Shown here: positions 46,195 through 55,565 of the stretch, one piece after another
Position numbering within the stretch: the first letter of the stretch is position 1
How the letters are laid out: each line of letters opens with the position of its first letter
NCBI RefSeq assembly: GCF_014842025.1
Contig: NZ_JACYUY010000009.1
Location: forward strand, 148,938-212,937
Length of the DNA stretch: 64,000 nucleotides
Direction: 5' to 3'
DNA from: Massilia sp. CFBP 13721
GTDB taxonomy: Bacteria > Pseudomonadota > Gammaproteobacteria > Burkholderiales > Burkholderiaceae_D
Notes under the pieces: model-generated
What the model was told of the DNA's origin: nothing
Database searches by the model: none
The model's input: only the letters and a program-made list of their open reading frames with translations
Made by a program: the position numbers and the translations under genes

Positions 46195-47396
46195 CGTCCA
46201 CCCCGCGCTGCCAGCGCCTTGACTTCGGACGCCGCCAGCATGAAGGCGCCGACGCCGTAGTTGAAGCTCGACGCCGGCCGGTAGAAGGCCGGCTCGGCCC
46301 CGGTCTGCTGGATGTTCCCCAGGCGCCCGTCGGCGTACACGTTCTTCAGGATGCCGGCCCAGGCCTTGGCGATCACCGGCTTATAGGTCTTCTCGTCGAG
46401 GATGCCGCGATTCACGCCATACGCCATCGCATATACGAACAGCGCCGACCCCGAGACTTCCGGCAGCGGATAGCTCTGCGGATCGAGCAGGCCGGCGTGC
46501 CACATGCCGTCGGCGCCCTGGATCGACGCCACCTTCGCCGACATCTCGCGCAGCTGCTGCACGTAGAAGCCGCGCTGCGGATCATCCATCGGGATGTCGT
46601 CGAGGATCAGCGCGATGCCGCCCATTACCCAGCCTTCGCCGCGCGACCAGAACATCTTCTTGCCGTTCGGCTCGCGTTTGTCGATGTAGCTGGCGTCGCG
46701 CGCGTACAGGTGCTCGGTCTTGTCGTACAGGAGGTCCGAGGTGCGCTTCCAGTTCAGGTGCACGTAGTCGAGGTATTTGCGGTCGCCCGTCGCCTTGTAC
46801 ATCTTGACCCAGACCGGCGGCGCCATGAACAGCGCATCGCACCACCACCAGGGAATGCGCGCATCGTTCGGCTTGACGGTCGCCAGCGGCAGCAGGTCAT
46901 TCAGCTCGGCGCGCGTCAGGTTGATCAGCGACGGCCGCTTCTCTTCCAGGTAGAGGTCGAGGTAGACCTGGCCGATCGACAGGTCGTCGGCATTCGGCAG
47001 GCGGTCGCGCAGCTGGTAATCGAAATGCTTGGCCATGTCCTGCATCGCCTTGCGGTATTTCGGGTCGCCGGTGGCGCGCGAGGCGGCCAGGAAGCCGACA
47101 TACATCACGCTCGAGGTCCAGATGCGATCCCAGTGCGGTTGCGAACGCGCCAGCTGCCAGTCGGCCACCTTGCGCAAGACCTTGTCGACCGCGGCCGGTT
47201 CCAGCGCGCTCGAGAGGTCGGTGGCGTACGGGCCGCCGTCGACAGGGGCGTCGCCGAAGTGGCGGCTGGTGTCCTTGTCGACGATCGCTTGCATGGCCGG
47301 CGTCGGCAGCGGATAATTCTGCGCGGCGGCCGGCAAGGCAGCCAGGGCGAATGCTGCCGCGATGGCCGCGGCGCCAAGTCGTAAAGTCATGGTCAT
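46191..47396 (-). CDS. Unsaturated rhamnogalacturonyl hydrolase, GH105-like
   Basis: The product is 401 residues from the ATG at 47396, with signal peptide AAAIAAAFALAALPAAAQ. The barrel is clear: DDLSIGQVYLDLYLEE, PWWWCDALFMAPPVWVKMYKATGD, MFWSRGEGWVMGGIALILDDIPMDD. It removes unsaturated galacturonate from rhamnogalacturonan oligosaccharides. ATGA overlaps the GH28 stop, and its own stop overlaps rhaM. The catalytic Asp is likely in WCDALF. Confidence 0.87.
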   Translation of the reverse strand: MTMTLRLGAAAIAAAFALAALPAAAQNYPLPTPAMQAIVDKDTSRHFGDAPVDGGPYATDLSSALEPAAVDKVLRKVADWQLARSQPHWDRIWTSSVMYVGFLAASRATGDPKYRKAMQDMAKHFDYQLRDRLPNADDLSIGQVYLDLYLEEKRPSLINLTRAELNDLLPLATVKPNDARIPWWWCDALFMAPPVWVKMYKATGDRKYLDYVHLNWKRTSDLLYDKTEHLYARDASYIDKREPNGKKMFWSRGEGWVMGGIALILDDIPMDDPQRGFYVQQLREMSAKVASIQGADGMWHAGLLDPQSYPLPEVSGSALFVYAMAYGVNRGILDEKTYKPVIAKAWAGILKNVYADGRLGNIQQTGAEPAFYRPASSFNYGVGAFMLAASEVKALAARGGR

Positions 47397-48841
47397 CACG
47401 TTTTGTCCTGTTCCTCGAAACTCTTCTTGATCGGGTCTTCCTTCGGCCGCGGCGGGCGCACCTCGAAGCTGCCGGCCGGCAGGCCGCTGACGCTGCTCGC
47501 GGTCGACACCTCGACCGGGGCCTGCAAACGCAGGCTGGTGTTGGCGAAGGTCCAGTCCCTGGCGTCGTTGATATGCCCGCCCTTGGCCGCCTCGATGTCG
47601 AGCCGGTCGAAGGCGAAGCGCAGCAGCGGCGCTTCCGGATAGCCGTCGACTTCGAACGCGGTGCTGGCACCGGTCGCCTTGATGTTCCAGATTTTGACGT
47701 CGTGGAAGTGGGCGATACCCTTCTCGCGCGGCACCGGCGTGGCCAGCACGCGCCACACCGGCGGCACATCCTTGGCGTCGGTGGGAATCGTGGCGTAGCT
47801 GTAGGCCGGGTTCCAGTTCATGGTCGCGCGCATCACGACCGGGATGCCGACCATCGTGAAGTCGTGCAGGCGCAGGTTCTCGCCCCAGCCGCCGCGCGTA
47901 TGCGCCGACTTGAACAGGATCCCGACCGGCACCTTGCCCTCGACGCGGATGTTGTAGGCTTCGATGTTGCGGAAACCGCCCGAGGTTTCGCTGCCGAAGG
48001 TGAAGCCGGCCGCGCCTTCGCGCACCACCGAATCGCGCACCACCACGTCCTCGGTCGGACGGCCGACGCGCAGGCCATCCGAATCGCGCCCGGCCTTCAT
48101 CACCAGCGCATCGTCGTTGACGGCGATGTCGGCATTCGCCACCAGGATACGGCGCGAGGAATCGATGTCGATGCCGTCGGTCGATGGGCCGTGGCCATCC
48201 TCGTTGTTGCGGATGGTAACGCCGTCGATGGCGACGTCGCTCGAATAGCAGACGTGCACGGTCCAGAAGCCGGCGCGGCGCATCAGCAAGCCGCCGCCGA
48301 TCTTCACCTCGCTGGAATCGAACACCTGCACCAGGCGCGGCCGGCGCGCGTCGTAGTCCGAGGCCCAGCGCAGGCCGCGCGGTTCGTATTCCTTGCGCAG
48401 CGTCCAGTAACTGTCCCAGAACACCTTGCCGTCGCCATCGATGGTGCCGGCGCCGGTAATGGCCGCGTTCTTCTGCTTGTAGACGTTGACTAGGGCCGCC
48501 GGCCAGCTCATCTCGATGCCGGCGATCCGGGTCGGCATCATCGGATAGTCGGCGATGTCGCGCGAGCCGCGCAGGGTCACGCCCTTGTCGAGGCGCAGGG
48601 TGACGCCGCTCTTGACGAAAATCGAGCCGGTCAGGTAGGTCCCGGCCGGGAACACGACCGTGCCGCCCTTCTTCGCGGCGGCGTCGATCGTCTTCTGGAT
48701 CGCGGCCGTGTTCATCGTGCTGCCGTCGCCGCGCGCGCCGTACTTCGCTACGCTGAAGTCGGCGGCGAAGGCGGCGCCGGAACACAGGGCCATGGCCAGC
48801 ACCAGCGTTTGCAGGGCCGGTTTGTTCGCAAAGGCGATCAT
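47396..48841 (-). CDS. Polygalacturonase-type GH28
   Basis: The product is 481 residues with a signal peptide (LQTLVLAMALCSGAAFA). It begins DFSVAKYGARGDGSTMNTAAIQKTIDAAAKKGG, the standard GH28 opening. Catalytic Asp groups are in STDGIDID and NDDALVMKAGRD. The usual GHG motif is replaced by FGSETSGG, as in some bacterial relatives including rhamnogalacturonan-type hydrolases. Substrate choice between homogalacturonan and rhamnogalacturonan is open. The start overlaps the GH106 stop. Confidence 0.87.
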   Translation of the reverse strand: MIAFANKPALQTLVLAMALCSGAAFAADFSVAKYGARGDGSTMNTAAIQKTIDAAAKKGGTVVFPAGTYLTGSIFVKSGVTLRLDKGVTLRGSRDIADYPMMPTRIAGIEMSWPAALVNVYKQKNAAITGAGTIDGDGKVFWDSYWTLRKEYEPRGLRWASDYDARRPRLVQVFDSSEVKIGGGLLMRRAGFWTVHVCYSSDVAIDGVTIRNNEDGHGPSTDGIDIDSSRRILVANADIAVNDDALVMKAGRDSDGLRVGRPTEDVVVRDSVVREGAAGFTFGSETSGGFRNIEAYNIRVEGKVPVGILFKSAHTRGGWGENLRLHDFTMVGIPVVMRATMNWNPAYSYATIPTDAKDVPPVWRVLATPVPREKGIAHFHDVKIWNIKATGASTAFEVDGYPEAPLLRFAFDRLDIEAAKGGHINDARDWTFANTSLRLQAPVEVSTASSVSGLPAGSFEVRPPRPKEDPIKKSFEEQDKT

Positions 48842-51624
48842 AAGATTTTCTCTCCCATCAGTGTGACCGGTCCCAGCATGCCCGCAGGCCGCGGCGCGAT
48901 CAGTTCGGTATCCTGCGGCACGAAGCGCTGCCCATAACGCGCCGAGAGCAGGCGGTAGTCGGGCAAGGCATGGCCGGCCAGCGTGTTCACGGCCAGGTTG
49001 GCGACGCGCACTTCGATGCGGTTGGCGCCCGCCGTCAGGTAATCGGTGACATCGACGCGGTAGGGCGGATGCCAGACCGCGCCGGCGCGCTTGCCGTTGA
49101 CCCAGACCTGGGCCGCTTCGCGCAGCGGACTGTCATACATAGCGCGCATGCCGGCCGGGACCTTGGGCGTGGCTGCCAAGGGCGTGCCGCGGCCGAAGTC
49201 GAGCACCACGCGCTGGCCGGCCAGTTGCGCCGGCGCCAGCTTGACCTCTTTCGTATAGACGCCGACGCCCGAGAAGTAGCGCGTCGCTTCCTTGTTGGTC
49301 CACGAAGACAGCTGGGCCATGTCGTGCGATCCCGCACCCTGCCCCGCCGCCGCCGGGAAGCTCAGCTTCCAGTCGCGTCCGAGGTCGGCCAGCACGCTTG
49401 GCGTCGCCAGGCGCGGCGCCTCGGCGGCGGCCAGCGGCGCGTCGCTCAGCATCAGCACGCGCGACTCGTAAGGCGCCAGCGCCAGGACGAATTCACCGCC
49501 GGCGGCGCGCGTGAGCTTGCCGCTGTCCGGATCGAGCCAGGCCGCATGCGCGCGCTTCGCGCCGACGGTGGCGTTGGCATTCACGTCGCCATTGCCGGTA
49601 TTGGCGATGAAGTAGATGTCGGCATCCGCCAGCTTGCGGCGCACGAAGCCGACTTCCGACGCCTGGGCCGACAGTTTCAGGTCGGGCGCCAGCGCGGCGC
49701 CGAGGGCGGCGCCGACGGCGCCGTCATCGGCGACGACGCGCACGTTCGGACCGGATGCGAACAGCGCCTTCGAGGCCGCCGCCACCCGCGCCGAGATGCG
49801 CGCGGCATCCACGAAGCCCGGCGCCAGCGATGGCGTGCTGCCGACGGCGATGATCTTGCCGCCGCCGCGCACATAGGCCGCCAGCTTGTCGAGCACTTCC
49901 GGCGCCAGGCGCGTCACGTGCGGCATCACCAGCACCGGGTGCTTGACGCCCAGCGCCAGCACCGATTCGGCGTCGACGTAATCGAGGTTGTGGCCGGCGT
50001 CGAGGATCTGCTCGGTCAACTTGGGCGTCACGTGTTTGTGCATCTCGGCCGACAGCGACACCTTGCCCGGCACCAGCGCCGCGTACACGTCGTCGTTGGG
50101 CAGGAACACCGCGACCTGGTTGGCCGGTTCGCCCTGGCGCATCAGGTAGCTCATGCGCGTCAGGTAGGCGTTCACGTCGGGCATGACGTTCCACCACGGG
50201 TTGTGGTCGTTGAAGACGGCGGCGGCGTAGAAGGCATAGCCCGGTTCGACCGTGCCGGGCGGCGTGTAGGGCCAGCCGTGGCCGACGAACTGGTTCACGC
50301 CCGAGAGCAGCATGCGGTCCGCTTCCGACTTCATGTCGAGCGGGGTCGCGCTGAAGGCGGGGGAATTGAGCCAGGTCCAGGTTTCGGCCGAGATCACCGG
50401 GCGCCCGTACAGGTGGCCGGCGGAAGTGGCCAGGCGCGTGAACGAGAATTCGCGGTGCTGCGGGCCCTCGCCTTCGGGCAGCGCGACCAGGCGGTTGCTC
50501 GACATCGATACCGCCGGCTCGCCATAGGTCTGCGAGCGGAACAGGGTGTTGTGCTCCTTGGCCCAGTCGTTCATCGGCGTCAGGTAGCGCTCGTTGACCA
50601 GTTCCGTCTGCGTCAGCGCCCAGTCGCGGCGTACCGCGCCGGCGGTCGCGGAAATTGGTTCGCCCTTGGCGCGGAAGATGCTCGGCAGGTGCGGCGCGAT
50701 GTCGTAGCCGCGGCGGCGCTTGAACTCTTCGAGGAAGTCGTCGGTCCAGTCGGTGCCGTAGACTTCCAGGCTGTCCGAGAACACGGCATGCGGCGGTGTG
50801 TCGCCGAAGGCTTTCAGCAGCGGCTCGGCGACCGTGCGCAGGTGATGGTCGACCGCGCTGCGGCTCAGGTGATCGAGCACGAAGCCTTCGGCGCCGAGCG
50901 CGGCGCGCTTGACCTGCTGGCCGGTGCGGGTGGCGATGTAGAACACCATCACGCGCGGCGCGCCTGCGGCGGCGATGGCCGCGCGGCCGTTCGGCAGCGC
51001 ATCCGGTTTCACCAGCTTCAGCGCGTTGCCGTCGTATTGTTTGGCGTTGCCGGCGCCGACAAAGGCGGCGACCAGCTTCTCGCCGTTCATCACCACCGGC
51101 GGCGCATAGCTGGCGGCGCCGGCCGGCACTTCGACCGTGGCCACGCGCAGGCGGCTCGCGCTCTGGGTGATGCCGATGTGCGGACCGCCGTAGGGCCAGC
51201 CGCTGGCCAGCGTCATGTCGACGCGCAGGCCGTTGGCGCGGCCGGTCCGGTTGGCGAAGCTGACCGCGTCGAGGAATTCGGGCGACAGGTAGGGAACGTT
51301 CTTGATGCCGCGCGTGGGCTCGTCGAGCTCCATCGGGTACACGGGCTGGATTTCGAAGCCGCCGAAACCGCCCTGCTTCATGGCGACGATTTCGCGTTCG
51401 AGCTCGGGTTTGACGACGGCGGGACCGAACCACCACCAGCGCATCAGCGGGCGGGCGTCCGCCGGCGGCGTGGCCAGGTTGGCGGCGACGTCGGCCAGTT
51501 TGTTCGAGATGACGGGGGCATTGCTGTCGGCGCGGGCGGCGGACATGGCGAGCGTGGCGGCGGCGCAGGCGACAGCCAGCGCGCGCGCGCGAATGAATGG
51601 GCGGCGCGGGGAGCGCTTGCTCAT
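48838..51624 (-). CDS. GH106 alpha-L-rhamnosidase
   Basis: The product is 928 residues with a signal peptide (RALAVACAAATLAMSAARA). The N-terminal part matches GH106 by eye: ADARPLMRWWWFGPAVVKPELEREIVAMKQGGFGGFEIQPVYPM, and GLRVDMTLASGWPYGGPHI. Downstream are VFSDSLEVYGTDWTDDFLEEFKRRRGYD and VISAETWTW, which hold the likely acidic residues. The C-terminal sandwich reads AAQVWVNGKRAGAVWHPPYRVDVTDYL. It removes terminal L-rhamnose. It heads the coupled GH106-GH28-GH105-rhaM unit, 99 bp after rhaI. Confidence 0.88.
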   Translation of the reverse strand: MSKRSPRRPFIRARALAVACAAATLAMSAARADSNAPVISNKLADVAANLATPPADARPLMRWWWFGPAVVKPELEREIVAMKQGGFGGFEIQPVYPMELDEPTRGIKNVPYLSPEFLDAVSFANRTGRANGLRVDMTLASGWPYGGPHIGITQSASRLRVATVEVPAGAASYAPPVVMNGEKLVAAFVGAGNAKQYDGNALKLVKPDALPNGRAAIAAAGAPRVMVFYIATRTGQQVKRAALGAEGFVLDHLSRSAVDHHLRTVAEPLLKAFGDTPPHAVFSDSLEVYGTDWTDDFLEEFKRRRGYDIAPHLPSIFRAKGEPISATAGAVRRDWALTQTELVNERYLTPMNDWAKEHNTLFRSQTYGEPAVSMSSNRLVALPEGEGPQHREFSFTRLATSAGHLYGRPVISAETWTWLNSPAFSATPLDMKSEADRMLLSGVNQFVGHGWPYTPPGTVEPGYAFYAAAVFNDHNPWWNVMPDVNAYLTRMSYLMRQGEPANQVAVFLPNDDVYAALVPGKVSLSAEMHKHVTPKLTEQILDAGHNLDYVDAESVLALGVKHPVLVMPHVTRLAPEVLDKLAAYVRGGGKIIAVGSTPSLAPGFVDAARISARVAAASKALFASGPNVRVVADDGAVGAALGAALAPDLKLSAQASEVGFVRRKLADADIYFIANTGNGDVNANATVGAKRAHAAWLDPDSGKLTRAAGGEFVLALAPYESRVLMLSDAPLAAAEAPRLATPSVLADLGRDWKLSFPAAAGQGAGSHDMAQLSSWTNKEATRYFSGVGVYTKEVKLAPAQLAGQRVVLDFGRGTPLAATPKVPAGMRAMYDSPLREAAQVWVNGKRAGAVWHPPYRVDVTDYLTAGANRIEVRVANLAVNTLAGHALPDYRLLSARYGQRFVPQDTELIAPRPAGMLGPVTLMGEKIL

Positions 51625-51723
51625 AGGAGACTCCTGTAAGCGGTGAAACCGGGAACGGCGCGCGCCCGCGCCGGCTGGTCACCAAAGGGCAACCAGCCAG
51701 GCACAGGCGCGTGCGTACTCTCT

Positions 51724-53019
51724 TTAGACGATGCCGCTGCTGCTGGCGCCGGCCTTGGCCGGACGTGCGCTGGCAACGCGGTCGCGGTAGCCGCTGGCGC
51801 GGTAGGCCGCGACCGGATCGGCGGCGCCGCCGGCGCGCACGCGCGCCATCGCCAGGATCGGGCTGACGTCGGTGCGGAAGGCGCGCTTGAGGAGCTGGGC
51901 CGAATTGAGCACGTCGTTGGCTTGCTGCAGGCCGGCCAGTTCGGCGCGGTCGACCATGGCCGACTGCACGAAGGCGCGCTGCACTTCGACCGCGCTGCTC
52001 ATCAGGCTTTCGATCGGATCGGTCACGTTGTGCGACTGGTCCAGCATGTAGGCCGGCTTGAAGGCCGGGCCGTCGCGCAGGGCGGCGTCGGCCAGTTCGT
52101 TAAAGACCAGGAACAGCTGGAACGGGTTGATCGAACCGGAGTCGAGGTCGTCGTCGCCGTACTTGCTGTCGTTGAAGTGGAAGCCGCCGAGCTTGCCGAA
52201 CTGCGCCAGGCGCGCGACGATCATCTCGATGTTGGTATTCGGCGCGTGGTGGCCGAGGTCGACCAGGCATTTCGCTTTCGGACCGAGTTCGGTGGCGGCG
52301 GCAAAGCTGGTGCCCCAGTCGGCGATCACGGTGGCGTAGAACGCCGGTTCGAACAGCTTGTGCTCGATGAAGACGTTCCAGTCGTCGGGCAGCGCGGCGT
52401 AGATTTCGCGCATGCTCTCTAAGTAGCGCTCGAGCGAACCGCGCAGGTTGTTCTGGCCCGGGAAGTTGGCGCCGTCGCCGACCCAGACGGTGAGCGCGTT
52501 CGAACCGAGCGCGCGGCCCAGTTCGATGCATTCGATGTTGTGGGCGATCGCCTGGGCGCGCACTTCGCGGCTTTGCGCGGTCAGGCTGCCGAATTTATAG
52601 GTCTGTTCCTGGTTCAGCTGGTCCTGGAAGGTGTTCGAGTTGACGGCGTCGAAGGCCAGGCCCAGGCTTGCTGCCGTCTCGCGCAGTTCGCGCGCGTCGG
52701 TTGGTTTGTCCCATGGGAAGTGCGGCGACACGGCGCCAGTGGCGCGCGTCAGCTGGTTGATCACGGCGCAATCCTCGATCTTCTCGAAGACGTTGCGCGG
52801 CTCGCCGCGGCCGGCGAAGCGCGCGAAACGGGTGCCGCCGGTGCCGGCGCCCCAGCTTGGCACGGCAACCTGGAAGGTCTGGGCCAGCTTGGTGAGTTCT
52901 TCGATGTCCAGCCCGCGGCGCGCGAGCATCCCGCCCAGCGCTTCGTAATCGGCCTGCAGGCCCGCTTCCAGCCTGGTGTTCTGGTCCGCGACCAGTGCCG
53001 CGTCGATCATGTTCGTCAT
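51724..53019 (-). CDS. rhaI: L-rhamnose isomerase (rhizobial type)
   Basis: The product is 431 residues of the xylose-isomerase-like TIM-barrel family: SWGAGTGGTRFARFAG, AFDAVNSNTFQDQ, VFIEHKLFEPAFYATV (Glu and Lys), LVDLGHHAPNTNIE and GGFHFNDSKYGDDDLDSG (metal ligands). This matches the non-RhaA type isomerase found with RhaD/RhaK in rhizobia. It converts L-rhamnose to L-rhamnulose. It has a GGAG site and lies about 100 bp downstream of rhaD, with a hairpin between. Confidence 0.9.
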   Translation of the reverse strand: MTNMIDAALVADQNTRLEAGLQADYEALGGMLARRGLDIEELTKLAQTFQVAVPSWGAGTGGTRFARFAGRGEPRNVFEKIEDCAVINQLTRATGAVSPHFPWDKPTDARELRETAASLGLAFDAVNSNTFQDQLNQEQTYKFGSLTAQSREVRAQAIAHNIECIELGRALGSNALTVWVGDGANFPGQNNLRGSLERYLESMREIYAALPDDWNVFIEHKLFEPAFYATVIADWGTSFAAATELGPKAKCLVDLGHHAPNTNIEMIVARLAQFGKLGGFHFNDSKYGDDDLDSGSINPFQLFLVFNELADAALRDGPAFKPAYMLDQSHNVTDPIESLMSSAVEVQRAFVQSAMVDRAELAGLQQANDVLNSAQLLKRAFRTDVSPILAMARVRAGGAADPVAAYRASGYRDRVASARPAKAGASSSGIV

Positions 53020-53042
53020 TCCTGTCTCCTTGTTTCGGACAA

Positions 53043-53070
53043 GGCGGCCCGCAGGCCGCCCGTCTTTTTT
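53043..53070 (+). terminator. Terminator-like hairpin between rhaD and rhaI
   Basis: GGCGGCC/GGCCGCC with a CGCA loop (53043-53060) is followed on the plus strand by CGTCTTTTTT. This orientation would stop transcription from the plus strand, though both flanking genes are on minus. In the minus transcript the hairpin stands just before the rhaI ribosome site and could stabilise or set the level of the rhaI message. The structure is seen; either function is inferred. Confidence 0.5.
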
Positions 53071-53118
53071 ATCGTCTTGCAGTACGCGAGTTTAACTTAC
53101 ACCGCTTAGCGCGCGAGG

Positions 53119-55227
53119 TTAGCGTGTGAACGCACCCGCATTACCGGCATCCACGTTCAGAATGTTGCCGGTGCTCTTGCCCGATTTGTCGCTGGCGAAG
53201 AAATACACCGCCTCGGCGATATCTTCCGGGAAGACGCTCAGCTTCAGCATGCTGCGCTTGCGGTAGAACTCTTCGACGTCGTCGGCGCCGATCTTGTTCG
53301 AGGCTGCGCGCTCTTCCTTCCACTTGCCGTCCCAGATGCGCGAACCGCGGATCACGGCGTCCGGATTGACGGTATTCACGCGGATGCCGTGCTCGGCGCC
53401 TTCGAGCGCGATGCAGCGCGCCAGGTGCAGTTCGGCCGCCTTGGCGGTGCAGTAGGCCGATGCGCCGGCCGATGCGACCAGGCCGTTCTTGCTGCCCACG
53501 AAGACCATGCTGCCGCCCAGCGCCTGCTGCTTCATGATCTGGAAGGCGCGTCGCGCCACCAGGAAGTAGCCGGTGACCAGGATGTCCTGGTTGCGCTTCC
53601 AGATTTCGAGCGTGGTCTCGTCCAGCGGCGCCGCCGAGGCGATGCCGGCGTTCGACACCAGCAGGTCGACGCCGCCGAAGCGCAGGGCCGCCGCTTCCAG
53701 GATCGAGGCCACCGCATTTTCATCGGTGATGTTGGCCTGCACGGTGCCGATGTTGTCCTTGCCGCCGACCTTGGTCAGCGCGGCCTGTGCCGACGCCAGC
53801 GCTTCCTGGTCGATATCGGTCAGCATGACGCAAGCGCCTTCCTGCAGCAGCTGGCGTGCAACCGCCTGGCCGATGCCGCCGGCGCCGCCGGTGACGAGTG
53901 CGATGCGGCCGGCCAGCGATTTCGGCTTCGGCATGCGCTGCAGCTTGGCTTCTTCGAGCAGCCAGTATTCGATGTCGAAGGCTTCCTGTTCCGGCAGGCC
54001 GACGTAGCTGTCGACGCCGTTCGCGCCGCGCATCACGTTGATCGCATTGACGTAGAACTCGCCGGCGATGCGCGCGGTGGCCTTGTCTTTCGCGAACGAG
54101 AGCATGCCCACGCCCGGGATCAGGTAGATGATCGGGTTGGCGTCGCGCACTTTCGGGCTGTTGGAACGCTTGCAGCGCTCGTAGTAGGCGGTGTAGTCGG
54201 CGCGGTAGTCGACCAGGGCCTGGTCGAGGCCTGCGACCAGGCGGTCGAAATCAGGCGCGGTCGGGTCGAAATCGAGCACCAGCGGACGGATTTTCGTGCG
54301 CAGGAAGTGGTCGGGGCAGGAGGTGCCGAGCGCGGCCAGCGGCGCCAGGTCGGCGCTGCAGACGAATTCGAGCACGGTGTCGCTGTCCTCGAAGTGGCCC
54401 AGCTTGTATTCTTCCTTGCTGATCTTGCCGCGCAGGAGCGGCATCAGCTTGGCGGCGATGTCGGCGCGGTCGGCGGCCGGCAGCGCTTCGACGGCCTGGC
54501 CGCCGAACACCGGTTGCTGGATGTTCTGGGCCAGCCAGTCTTCGGCGCGCTTGATGATCGCCAGCGTCGTTTCGTAGCACGACTTGGCGTCGTCGCCCCA
54601 GGTGAACAGGCCGTGGCCTTCGAGGATGATGCCCTTCAGGTTCGGGTTCGCCTGCGAGACCTGTTCCAGCTTCAGGCCGAGGTCGTAGCCTGGACGCTGC
54701 CATGGCAGCCAACCCAGTTCGCCTTCGAAGATCCTGGCGGTCAGTTCCTTGCTGTTCTTGCAGGCGGCAATCGCGATGCACGAATCCGGGTGCATGTGGT
54801 CGACGTGCTTGTGCGCGATGTAGGCGTGCAGCGGGGTGTCGATGCTGGCGGCGCGCGGGTTCAGGTTGAAGGTGGCGTGCGGCAGGTAGGCGACCATCTC
54901 GTCCTCGTGCTCGAGGCCGCGGTAGCGGTTCTTCAGCGCGTGCAGCTTGTCCATGTACAGGGTCGAGAAGCCGTCGAGCTTGATGCTGCCCAGGTCGCCG
55001 CCCGAACCCTTGACCCACAGGACTTCGACGGTGTCGCCCGAGAGCGGATCGACCATGTCGATCTTGGCGGAGGTATTGCCGCCGCCGAAATTGGTGATGC
55101 GCAGGTCGGACCCGAGCAGGTTGGAGCGGTACAGCAGCAGCTCCGGTTCGCTCATGGTGGCTGCCGCGGCATCGTCCCAGCGGGAAGTGATCGGTTCGGC
55201 CTGTTTCGTTTCGCTCATCGCGCCCAT
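53119..55227 (-). CDS. rhaD: Bifunctional L-rhamnulose-1-phosphate aldolase / short-chain dehydrogenase
   Basis: The product is 702 residues. Residues about 20-400 form a class II aldolase: FGGGNTSAKIDM, HKHVDHMHPDSCIAI with zinc histidines, and ILEGHGLFTWGDD. Residues about 435-700 are an SDR: LVTGGAGGIGQAVARQLL, VSNAGIAS and AYCTAKAAELHL. The aldolase yields dihydroxyacetone phosphate and lactaldehyde. The dehydrogenase probably acts on lactaldehyde, as in RhaD of rhizobia. The ATG at 55227 has GGAG 6 bases upstream; 55218 is possible. It is divergent from rhaR. Confidence 0.9.
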   Translation of the reverse strand: MGAMSETKQAEPITSRWDDAAAATMSEPELLLYRSNLLGSDLRITNFGGGNTSAKIDMVDPLSGDTVEVLWVKGSGGDLGSIKLDGFSTLYMDKLHALKNRYRGLEHEDEMVAYLPHATFNLNPRAASIDTPLHAYIAHKHVDHMHPDSCIAIAACKNSKELTARIFEGELGWLPWQRPGYDLGLKLEQVSQANPNLKGIILEGHGLFTWGDDAKSCYETTLAIIKRAEDWLAQNIQQPVFGGQAVEALPAADRADIAAKLMPLLRGKISKEEYKLGHFEDSDTVLEFVCSADLAPLAALGTSCPDHFLRTKIRPLVLDFDPTAPDFDRLVAGLDQALVDYRADYTAYYERCKRSNSPKVRDANPIIYLIPGVGMLSFAKDKATARIAGEFYVNAINVMRGANGVDSYVGLPEQEAFDIEYWLLEEAKLQRMPKPKSLAGRIALVTGGAGGIGQAVARQLLQEGACVMLTDIDQEALASAQAALTKVGGKDNIGTVQANITDENAVASILEAAALRFGGVDLLVSNAGIASAAPLDETTLEIWKRNQDILVTGYFLVARRAFQIMKQQALGGSMVFVGSKNGLVASAGASAYCTAKAAELHLARCIALEGAEHGIRVNTVNPDAVIRGSRIWDGKWKEERAASNKIGADDVEEFYRKRSMLKLSVFPEDIAEAVYFFASDKSGKSTGNILNVDAGNAGAFTR

Positions 55228-55345
55228 CTAAGTCTCCATTCGTTGTGTGCCATCGCTCGATGGCGATTGGTGTGTACTTCTGGTCCGGGCAATCCTTGCC
55301 TGGACATCCCGACACAGTAGAAATCAGCGGCCCGACTGGTGTCAA

Positions 55346-55449
55346 CGCTCAAGCGGTCAACTTCGTGAGCGAGATTCGAATAATCATCGGCTTGATCGGA
55401 TTGCGCGTTTGTGCGTTGCAACGAAGCCAAACAATCACCCGTTTGATCA
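55346..55449. promoter_or_regulatory. rhaD-rhaR control region with repeated operator-like motif
   Basis: The 338-bp gap between the divergent rhaD and rhaR genes holds AATAATCATCGGCTTGATCG (55379-55398) and AACAATCACCCGTTTGATCA (55430-55449), which agree at 14 or more positions. A looser inverted copy, CGCTCAAGCGGTCAA, is at 55346-55360. The core is ATCA-N6-TGAT, and the same motif lies upstream of the PL11 gene. RhaR, a DeoR-type protein, is the natural candidate to bind it. Confidence 0.6.
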
Positions 55450-55565
55450 ATTAATGATTGACGTTATTGCACAGAATAACTACTCTTTTCGTACACACCG
55501 CGACCGCACCGAGTCGACGGCAGTGACGCCGCATAAAAAACAGACGGCTCATGGAGGAGACAAAC

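Noticed and set aside
53043..53070. Riboswitch upstream of rhaI
   Set aside because: Only a single simple stem is present, with no multi-helix or conserved core recognisable as a known riboswitch.
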